NCBI GenBank assembly: GCA_023150215.1
Contig: JAKLLJ010000063.1
Location: 476 to 13,423 of the forward strand
Length of the DNA: 12,948 bases
From: Thauera sp.
GTDB lineage: Bacteria > Pseudomonadota > Gammaproteobacteria > Burkholderiales > Rhodocyclaceae
Reading direction: 5' to 3'
The position numbers were made by a program, and so were the translations under genes. A model generated the notes under the pieces. The model was not told the DNA's origin. It ran no database searches and saw only the letters and a list, made by a program, of their open reading frames with translations. This document shows, piece after piece, positions 7,301-12,948 of this stretch (the stretch's first letter is position 1; each line of letters begins with the position of its first letter).

Positions 7301-10052
7301 CTGCCGGGTGAGCATCCAGCAGGCGCAGCCGCTGCGGCTCGCCTTCGAGGTCACCGACAACGGCATCGGCATCGACCCGGCGACGCAGGAGAAGCTCTTT
7401 CAACCCTTCACCCAGGCCGATGCCAGCACGACCCGCCGCTTCGGCGGGACCGGGCTGGGCCTGGCGATCAGCCGCCGCCTGGTCGAGCTGATGGAGGGCG
7501 ACATTGCGGTGCACAGCCAGGTGGGCGATGGCAGCCGGTTCACCGTCACCCTGCCGGTCGCGGCCGTCGCCAGCCCGTCACCGCGGCTCGAGCCCGATCT
7601 TGAAAACCTGGACTGCCTGCTGCTCGAGCACCCGGAGATCGACACCGCGGCCTGCGAAATCTACCTCAATCATGCCGGCGCCCACGTCCGGCGCATCGAC
7701 CGCCCCGACGATGCGCTCGAGTTCGCGCACCGCACCGCAAACCCGGTGGTGCTCGTGCATGCAAGTACCCAGGAGGGCCTGTTCGATCGCGCCGCGGCGC
7801 CGATCAACCTGCTGCGCGTGCAGATCGGGCACGGCCGGCGGCGGCGGCCACGAATCGACGCCCCCGACAGCGTGACAATCGACGGCGACGCCCTGCACCG
7901 GCTCGACCTGCTGGAGGCGGTCGCCATCGCCGCCGGCCGCGCATCACCGCGCGAATCGACACCCGGGCCGGACATCCTTCGTGGAGAGGGCACCGCGCTG
8001 ACAGTCGGGCGGGCGCACGCCGAGCAGCGCCCCATCCTCGTCGCCGAGGACGACGAGATCAATCGGCTGGTCATCAAGGAGCAGCTCGCACTCCTCGGTT
8101 ACGCCGCCGAGATCCTCGGCGACGGTGCGCAAGCGTTGGCGCGCTGGCGCACGGATGACTTTGCGCTCCTGTTGACCGATCTGCACATGCCGAACCTCGA
8201 CGGCTACCAGCTCGCGGCCCGCATCCGCGAGTTGGAAGGTGGCACGCGCCACCTTCCGATCGTCGCCCTCACCGCAAACGCGCTGCGCGACGAGGCAGGG
8301 CGGGCCAAGGCGGCCGGCATGGACGACTTTCTGACCAAGCCGGTTTCGCTCGCCAACTTGCGCGCGGTGCTCGAGCGCTGGCTGGAAGCCAGCGAGCCGG
8401 CGCCCGAGCACGCCGGGGCCGCTGCAGACGCATCTCCCGCGGCGAGCCAACGGGCGCTCGACACCGACGTTCTCCGTCGTCTCGTCGGCAACAACGAAGA
8501 GACCGCCCGACGCCTGCTCGAAATGTACGCCCGCACGTTCGCCGCCACCGCGGAAGAGCTGCGCAAGGCCGCATCGAGCGGCGACCTCGGCGCGCTCGCG
8601 GCCACCGCCCACAAGCTAAAATCTTCATCGCGGTCGGTCGGCGCCCTGCCCCTGGGCGTGCTTTGCGAGGCGCTCGAGGACGCAGCGAAAGCCGCGGACA
8701 GCCTCGCCATCGCGCGCAAGCTGCACCACTTCGAGGACCTGATCGTGCAGGTGTCGAACGCACTGGCACACGAACTCGCGGCCGAGTCGGCCCCGCCCGC
8801 CGCCGAAGACAATCGGCTACGCATCCTGCTGGTCGACGACGAGGATTTCGCGCTCGAACTGCTTACCCGCCAACTCGCCGCGCAGGGGGTCCGCCAACTC
8901 ACCGCAGTGTGCAGCGCCACCGAAGCCCTCGAGCACCTGGCAAGTCGCCGCGGTGCATTCGACATCATCATGACCGACCTGCAGATGCCTGGCATGGACG
9001 GCATCGAGTTCCTGCGGGCGCTGGCCCGCAGCGGCTTCGGCGGAGAGGTCGTGCTGATCAGCGGGGAGAATGAACGGATCATCCTGACGGCCCGCCATCT
9101 CGCCCAGGAGCACGGACTGCGCTTGCTGGGCAGCCTGAGCAAGCCGGTTCACCCGGATGCACTGCGCGCCCTGCTCGCACGCCACGACGACGTGCCGAAG
9201 AGCACCACCCAGGACCCACGCAAGGGCTATGATCCGGACGAACTGAGGCGGGCGATCGGCAACGGGGAGCTGCGCTGCCACTGCCAGCCGCAGGTCGATC
9301 TGTCGACCGGACGGCTCGTCGGCGTCGAGATCCTTGCACGCTGGCAACACCCGATCGACGGCCTGGTCTTCCCCGATCGCTTCATCGGCCTCGCCGAGGA
9401 AGCCGGACTGATCGACGGATTGACCCGCTCGATCGTGCACATCGCCTTGGACGAGACGCGCGCATGGCGCAATACCGGGCTGGCTTGTCGGGTCGCGATC
9501 AACCTGTCGATGGACAACCTCGGTGACCCGGGACTGACGGACTTCGTCACCGACGCCCTGGCCCGCGCGGGGCTCCATCCGCACGATCTGGTCCTCGAAA
9601 TCACCGAGAGCCAACTGATGAAGAACCCACGGGCCGCACTCGACGTGCTCGCCCGCTTGCGCCTCAAGCGCATCCGGCTGTCGATCGACGACTTCGGCAC
9701 TGGGCACTCCTCGCTCGTGCAGTTGCGCGACCTGCCCTTCACCGAACTCAAGCTCGATCGCAGCTTCGTCCACGACGCGCACCAGGATCCCAACCGCAAG
9801 GCGATCCTGGGCTCCAGCCTGGACATGGCCCGCGGGCTCGGCCTGCAGACGGTCGCCGAGGGGATCGAGGATCGCTCGGACTGGGACTTCCTGCGCGCAT
9901 CCGGTTGCGAGCTGGCACAAGGGTATTTCATCGCCCGCCCGATGCCTGCGGACGCGCTCATTGACTGGCTCCCTACCTGGGAGGAGCGATTGCTCCGCGA
10001 AGGATTGACGAGCGACACCGCCGGACCGGACGCGACGCGGGCGCGAGCATGA
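4329..10052 (+). CDS. Giant MASE1-CHASE-PAS-PAS hybrid histidine kinase with internal HPt and REC-EAL c-di-GMP phosphodiesterase output (1907 aa)
   Basis: Domains in order: MASE1 multi-helix membrane sensor (about 25-230); CHASE periplasmic sensor (about 231-495); one more membrane helix (about 497-522); PAS (about 543-664) and PAS (about 689-816) joined by coiled coil; HisKA with MSHEIRTPMNG and phospho-acceptor His858; HATPase with N-box Asn971/Asn975, DNGIGI (1010-1015) and GGTGLGLA (1039-1046); a degenerate receiver (about 1091-1215, His1144 where Asp is expected); a receiver (Asp1241/1242, Asp1284, Lys1337); HPt with AHKLKSSS (His1428); a second receiver (Asp1503/1504, Asp1550, Lys1605); and EAL (EIL at 1667, Asn1725, Glu1757, Asp1787/1788, Lys1808, Glu1844, Gln1864). 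Phosphate can thus pass His-Asp-His-Asp within one chain to control c-di-GMP hydrolysis. The start at 4329 has GGAG five bases upstream; ATG 4398 is an alternative. It stands alone, with 129 bp before alkA. There is no GGDEF domain. The inner-membrane location and domain calls are firm; the signal is unknown. Confidence 0.93.
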   Translation: MNTHRTNGGDTRPAIGNRADEGAMPPGKTLTAIAGLALAYALSTHLGQWGAWSASTPPLLAPAAGVALAALLTCGLRCWPGVWLGALIAALTSGMTDIGLLLLSASAATLQAAFGVLLTRRLFEARVPLAQPAEALRFLFYAGPLSCMLSAFAASCAASRYPSAGRLAAEDVWLFTWAGQALGAMLFTPLLLLAWPRMVASWQGVRLHLALPLLATTLVLSAASYILAQIADTRRATQLADIAEHIAHDAQSALHDAYQQVRSVEHFLSVSPGFGATDFHRLGGLKQDASGLKSVAWAPRIERQALAAFESSARAELGQPAYRVFEPDADCKPATISPKEVYFPLLYVTPQSRFASFAGLEHGFEAHRRQAMSDAVDQPHGFGIAVVVTCLTGQLELFIDVPHFAAGFDPREATPSARRAALQGYVVGVVDAAKLFSSRIEATRDEGLALRVALMTDRNERLALADTFPDAAAGQWQATVGDAFFPLHVELRPLRPTELVFPFFPPAALLLGLYVVAFSLITAGRQAATEAAVSARTTALRASESRLRILIDNMAAFVAEATPEGIIVDANRTIFALGGIDRDTVIGHRLDAIPCFAHSPDSQAQLRADITRAAGGEAVHHDLEVLAPDGTFVPIDFMLMPVFDDAGRIVKLIPSGIDIRERKAAEAALQVFNQSLETQVLARTAALAASETRLTSVLQNLNGMVYRCLNQPGWPMEFVSQGAHELLGVDAADILAGKPTTTDLTHADDVQRIWEEVQHAISTHRPYQLEFRMRHADGSWRWVMEKGHAAYDEHGRVLHLDGFVTDITARKLAEQALERSHRELEQRVAEETEQAVCARREAELANQAKSAFLATMSHEIRTPMNGVLGMLEILEQGRLSEHQRAQVRIMRDSGTTLLALIDDILDFSKIEAGRIEIERTPICIAGLVEGLCTSLLPLAQRRGCTLTVFVAPESPPQVLADGTRIRQVLYNLLGNAIKFSGGNPGRSGRIACRVSIQQAQPLRLAFEVTDNGIGIDPATQEKLFQPFTQADASTTRRFGGTGLGLAISRRLVELMEGDIAVHSQVGDGSRFTVTLPVAAVASPSPRLEPDLENLDCLLLEHPEIDTAACEIYLNHAGAHVRRIDRPDDALEFAHRTANPVVLVHASTQEGLFDRAAAPINLLRVQIGHGRRRRPRIDAPDSVTIDGDALHRLDLLEAVAIAAGRASPRESTPGPDILRGEGTALTVGRAHAEQRPILVAEDDEINRLVIKEQLALLGYAAEILGDGAQALARWRTDDFALLLTDLHMPNLDGYQLAARIRELEGGTRHLPIVALTANALRDEAGRAKAAGMDDFLTKPVSLANLRAVLERWLEASEPAPEHAGAAADASPAASQRALDTDVLRRLVGNNEETARRLLEMYARTFAATAEELRKAASSGDLGALAATAHKLKSSSRSVGALPLGVLCEALEDAAKAADSLAIARKLHHFEDLIVQVSNALAHELAAESAPPAAEDNRLRILLVDDEDFALELLTRQLAAQGVRQLTAVCSATEALEHLASRRGAFDIIMTDLQMPGMDGIEFLRALARSGFGGEVVLISGENERIILTARHLAQEHGLRLLGSLSKPVHPDALRALLARHDDVPKSTTQDPRKGYDPDELRRAIGNGELRCHCQPQVDLSTGRLVGVEILARWQHPIDGLVFPDRFIGLAEEAGLIDGLTRSIVHIALDETRAWRNTGLACRVAINLSMDNLGDPGLTDFVTDALARAGLHPHDLVLEITESQLMKNPRAALDVLARLRLKRIRLSIDDFGTGHSSLVQLRDLPFTELKLDRSFVHDAHQDPNRKAILGSSLDMARGLGLQTVAEGIEDRSDWDFLRASGCELAQGYFIARPMPADALIDWLPTWEERLLREGLTSDTAGPDATRARA

Positions 10053-10181
10053 GCCAGTAGCAAGGCTTCGCTCCCGCCACGGCCGCCAACGGAGTCCCTC
10101 ACCGCAGAGAGGGTCCGGACTGCAGGCAAAACTCCGCAGCGAAGCACCCGTGATCGTCTTGTCCTTTTCCAGGAAGCCGCA
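10053..10181 (+). other. 129-bp gap with a nested stem-loop before alkA
   Basis: CGGAGT (10090-10095) pairs with ACTCCG (10131-10136), enclosing a smaller hairpin CCTC (10097-10100) with GAGG (10109-10112) and an alternative pair AGTCC/GGACT (10093-10097 with 10117-10121). No T-run follows, so this is not a standard terminator for the kinase gene. It could be a terminator-like structure or a structured alkA leader. It does not fit any riboswitch consensus I know, including those for c-di-GMP. Confidence 0.35.
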
Positions 10182-11093
10182 ATGCCCACCCTGTTGTCCT
10201 GCACCGTTGCGCTACCGCCCACCTACCGGCCCGGCGACATCCTCGCCTTCCACCGGCGCGACGCGCAGGAGGAAGGCGAGTCGGCAAGCGACACCGCCTT
10301 GCGCAAGGGGCTGCTCTGGGACGGGCTACCGGCGTGCCTGGCAGTGTGCTTCCAACCCGAGCGCGCGCAGGCCACGCTGACAATCGACGCTGCGGCGCAC
10401 CCGGAACGGTGCGCGCTGCACTTCGAAGCGATGGTGCGGCGCATGCTCGGCCTGACCCAGGACATCGAAGCCTTCGAGCGCCAGCATCGCCACCACCCGC
10501 AGGTCGGCGCGCTGATCGCCCGCCAGGCGGGCCTGCGCGTGGCGGTGGCGGCGACACCGTTCGAAGCCTTGACCTGGGCGGTGACCGGGCAGCAGATCAG
10601 CCTGGGCGCGGCGGTCTCGCTGCGGCGCAAGCTGATCCTGGCCGCGGGCGTGCGGCACACATGCGGCCTCATGTGCTACCCGGACGCGCACCGGATCGCC
10701 GCGCTGACGGTGGGCGAGCTGCGCGCGGCGGGCTTTTCCGCCACCAAGGCGAACACCCTGCTCACCCTCTCCCGCCTGGTCGCGGACGGTGAGCTGCCGC
10801 TCGAGGCATGGCTGCAGACGCTTCCGGTGGACGACATCCGCGAACGCCTGCTGAGCGTGCGCGGCATCGGTCCGTGGACGGTCGACTACACGCTGTTGCG
10901 CGGTTTCGGCTGGATGGACGGTTCGCTGCACGGCGATGCCGCCGTGCGACGCAGCCTGCAAGCCCTGCTCGGCGTGGAGGAGAAGCTCGACGCGAACGAT
11001 GCGCGCACCTGGCTCGCCGCGTTCTCGCCCTGGCGCGCGCTGCTCGCCGCGCACCTGTGGGCGGCGGAACGCATGACGGCCAGCGTGCCCTGA
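10182..11093 (+). CDS. alkA: DNA-3-methyladenine glycosylase II, AlkA type (303 aa)
   Basis: A base-excision repair enzyme of the HhH-GPD superfamily that removes alkylated purines from DNA. The helix-hairpin-helix is LLSVRGIGPWTVDY (223-236), followed by TLLRGFGWMDGS and the catalytic aspartate in LHGDAAVRRS (Asp252), matching Asp238 of E. coli AlkA. TPFEALTWAVTGQQISL (125-141) is the family's first conserved helix. The N-terminal 110 residues look like the AlkA N-terminal beta domain. There is no C-terminal iron-sulfur cysteine cluster, so it is not EndoIII or MutY. There is no fused Ada-type regulatory domain: the length and the start, supported by AGGAAG five bases before the ATG, match plain AlkA. 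It follows the giant kinase gene by 129 bp on the same strand, with no evident functional link, and converges with sbcC. Confidence 0.9.
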   Translation: MPTLLSCTVALPPTYRPGDILAFHRRDAQEEGESASDTALRKGLLWDGLPACLAVCFQPERAQATLTIDAAAHPERCALHFEAMVRRMLGLTQDIEAFERQHRHHPQVGALIARQAGLRVAVAATPFEALTWAVTGQQISLGAAVSLRRKLILAAGVRHTCGLMCYPDAHRIAALTVGELRAAGFSATKANTLLTLSRLVADGELPLEAWLQTLPVDDIRERLLSVRGIGPWTVDYTLLRGFGWMDGSLHGDAAVRRSLQALLGVEEKLDANDARTWLAAFSPWRALLAAHLWAAERMTASVP

Positions 11094-11142
11094 CGCGGGG
11101 TTCCTCACCGCCAGGAAGCGATCCAGGCGCAGGCGGCGGTGT

Positions 11143-11158
11143 ACCCGCACGGGCGGGT
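11143..11158. terminator. Small hairpin between convergent alkA and sbcC
   Basis: ACCCGC-ACGG-GCGGGT is a perfect six-base-pair stem with a four-base loop, in the 64-bp gap between two converging genes. It overlaps the last base of the sbcC stop codon. A bidirectional terminator role is plausible from its position, but neither side has a T-run. Confidence 0.3.
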
Positions 11159-12948
11159 CACGTCCGCAAGCTGATCCGACTCCCCCGCACCCCCTGCACC
11201 ACCTCGATCGCCACATCGATCTGCTGCTTCATCTCCTCGACGTGGGAGATCACGCCCACCGTGCGGCCGCGCTGCTGCAGGTCGATGAGCGCCTTCATCG
11301 CCATGTCGAGCGATTCGGGATCGAGGCTGCCGAAGCCTTCGTCGATGAACAGGGTGTCGAGCTGGACGCCGCCGGCGTAGGCCTGGACCACGTCCGACAG
11401 GCCGAGCGCGAGCGACAGCGAGGCCATGAAGCCTTCGCCGCCGGACAGCGTGCTCGCCGGGCGGCTGCGGCCGGTGTACTCGTCGAAGACCTCGAGGTCG
11501 AGGCCGCCGGCGCGGCGGGCATCGGCGAGGTCTTCGCGGCGCTCGAGCTGGTAGCGGCCGCGGCTCATCGCGGCCAGGCGCAGCGAGGCGGCGCGCAGCA
11601 CGTCATCGAGGAGCGCGGCGAGCACGTAGCGCTGGAAGGTGAGATTGCGGCCATTGGTGCCGTTGGCGATGTCGGCGAGGTGGCCGACGACGCGGTATTC
11701 GGCTTCGATGGCGCCGGAGTCGCGCGCGATGTCGTCGAGGCGGGCGAGGGTTTCGGCGAGCGTGGCGAGCGCGCTGCGGGTGTGCGCGAGGCGGTCGAGC
11801 ACCGCCTCGACCGCCGTGCGGGCGGTGGCGGCGCGGGCGTCGAGGGCGGCGAGGTCGGGGCGCACCAGGCCGGCGATGGCGCGCGCGGCACGTTCGGCGC
11901 GCTCGTGGGCCGCGGCGCGGCGGTGGTCGGCATCGCGAATCCTGGCTTCGAGCGCGAGGATGTGCTCGGCGGGCATGAGGGCGGCGCGCCAGGCGGACTC
12001 GGCGGCGCCGACCTCGACCGACGCCGCCGGCCAGAACCCCGCAGCACGGAGCGCGTCGGCAAACTGCGCCTGCGCCTCGACGTCGCGCACGGTCGTCGCC
12101 TGCACCGCCTCGCCCAGCGTGACGTGCTGCGCGCGCAAGGCGGCCGCATCGCTGGCGGCTTTGCCATGGGCGGCTTGCGCCTGCTGCAAGGCATGGTCGA
12201 GGCCCTGGCGCATGCGCTGCGCGGCGCTGAGCGCCGCCTGCAGCGCAGCAGGCGTGCGCAGCGCCTGCGGCACGCCGGCGCGACGCTCGTCGGCGACGTG
12301 CTGCGCCGAGCGCACCGCGCTGGACGCCTCGGCGGCGTGGGAGTGAAGCTGCTCGCAGGCCGTGGCGGCGAGGGCGAGTTCGCCATCGAGCGCGTGCAAT
12401 TGCGCGCGCAGCGGCGCAAGTTCCGTCGCCGCGGCACGGGCCGCGTCGAGCCGGCGCCGAAATTCGGCGACCTCTGCGGCGACCGACTCGGCGGTGGCAG
12501 GCCGGCTACTCTCATCGGCCACCGCGCGTGGGCCGGCGGCCGCGCCCCCCTCGCAGGCCGCCCGGACTTCCGGCGACACGGACGAAAACCCGGCACGGTC
12601 GCCCGCGTCCACGCCGCCCTGCGTCGCAGGGCTCAGCGCCGCTGCGCGGGTGTCGACCTCGGCCGCAGCCGTGGCAAACGCCAGCTCGGCGGCGTTGAGC
12701 GCCTGGCGGGCGGCATCGAGCGCGGTTTCGGCCACGCGCGCGCGCTCCGCGGCAGCCTGCAACGCGTGCTCGGTGGGCAAGTCACCCTCGTGGCGGGCGG
12801 GCGCAGGGTGCTCGGCACTGCCGCACACCGGGCACGGCGCGCCGTCGTGCAGGTGGCGGGCGAGGATGGCGGCCTGGGCCTGGCGCCAGCAGGCGTCGAG
12901 CGCGCTGAAGGCCGCGCGCGCGTCGGCGGTGGCGCGCTGCGCCGCGTC
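11158..12948 (-). CDS. sbcC: SbcC nuclease-complex ATPase subunit, C-terminal part (cut by right edge)
   Basis: The visible 596 residues run from the window edge to the TGA at 11158. Near the start is the zinc hook CPVC (Cys39 and Cys42 of the visible part), then a long Ala/Arg/Glu-rich coiled-coil arm, then the C-terminal ATPase half: the NGRNLTFQRYVLAALLDDVL segment, ABC signature LSGGEG (501-506) with GFMASLSLALGLSDVVQ after it, Walker B LFIDEGFGSLD (533-543), and the switch histidine in VISHVEEM. SbcC pairs with the SbcD nuclease to cut hairpins and blocked DNA ends. The N-terminal Walker A half and the first arm lie beyond the edge; the reading frame stays open through it, so this is a window cut and not a truncation. 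sbcD normally precedes sbcC and would be outside. It is convergent with alkA. Confidence 0.93.
   Translation of the reverse strand, partial: DAAQRATADARAAFSALDACWRQAQAAILARHLHDGAPCPVCGSAEHPAPARHEGDLPTEHALQAAAERARVAETALDAARQALNAAELAFATAAAEVDTRAAALSPATQGGVDAGDRAGFSSVSPEVRAACEGGAAAGPRAVADESSRPATAESVAAEVAEFRRRLDAARAAATELAPLRAQLHALDGELALAATACEQLHSHAAEASSAVRSAQHVADERRAGVPQALRTPAALQAALSAAQRMRQGLDHALQQAQAAHGKAASDAAALRAQHVTLGEAVQATTVRDVEAQAQFADALRAAGFWPAASVEVGAAESAWRAALMPAEHILALEARIRDADHRRAAAHERAERAARAIAGLVRPDLAALDARAATARTAVEAVLDRLAHTRSALATLAETLARLDDIARDSGAIEAEYRVVGHLADIANGTNGRNLTFQRYVLAALLDDVLRAASLRLAAMSRGRYQLERREDLADARRAGGLDLEVFDEYTGRSRPASTLSGGEGFMASLSLALGLSDVVQAYAGGVQLDTLFIDEGFGSLDPESLDMAMKALIDLQQRGRTVGVISHVEEMKQQIDVAIEVVQGVRGSRISLRT

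Noticed and set aside
10053..10181. A c-di-GMP riboswitch between the EAL gene and alkA
   Set aside because: The context is tempting, but the GEMM core and tetraloop-receptor features are absent, so only a generic stem-loop is reported.
10182..11093. An operon of the giant kinase gene with alkA
   Set aside because: The 129-bp gap contains a stem-loop, alkA has its own good ribosome site and the functions are unrelated. Co-transcription is possible but not supported.
11158..12828. A shorter SbcC-like gene starting at a GTG at 12828
   Set aside because: That start would split the CPVC zinc hook. The frame stays open to the window edge and encodes the expected hook-flanking residues, so the gene continues outside.

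Overview
The window is high-G+C DNA (roughly 70% by eye) from a Gram-negative bacterium. Gene content, codon use and family members (MASE1/CHASE hybrid kinase with EAL output, RlmA, AlkA, SbcC, GTAG-headed REP-like repeats) fit a betaproteobacterium of the Rhodocyclales type, such as Thauera or Azoarcus. The taxon is an inference from style and was not searched.

Layout. On the left, two minus-strand genes: the N-terminus of a small membrane protein of the YdjM/DUF457 'metal-dependent hydrolase' class (1-273, cut by the edge), and upstream of it a two-domain protein with an APH-like kinase half and a P-loop half (389-2065). A divergent intergenic region (2066-2411) carries two copies of a REP-like repeat pair. 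On the plus strand follow an RlmA-type 23S rRNA guanine-N1 methyltransferase (2412-3317) and a ferritin-like/rubrerythrin-type protein (3390-3845). A gap of nearly 500 bases (3846-4328) has no convincing intact gene. It holds two strong stem-loops, a stretch of lower G+C, and a promoter candidate for the next gene.

The centre is one giant gene, 4329-10052 (1907 aa). Its order is MASE1 - CHASE - TM - PAS - PAS - HisKA - HATPase - degenerate receiver - receiver - HPt - receiver - EAL. One polypeptide therefore carries every step of a phosphorelay (His858, Asp1284, His1428, Asp1550) and ends in a cyclic-di-GMP phosphodiesterase domain whose catalytic residues all look intact. I read it as a self-contained sensor-to-c-di-GMP circuit, and it is the most interesting object here.

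Downstream come an AlkA-type 3-methyladenine DNA glycosylase (10182-11093, plus) and, convergent to it, the C-terminal part of the SbcC exonuclease subunit (11158 to the right edge, minus). That part includes the zinc hook, a coiled-coil arm, the ABC signature and Walker B. AlkA and SbcC are both DNA-maintenance proteins but are not in one operon. No tRNA, rRNA, CRISPR array, transposase or complete mobile element was seen.
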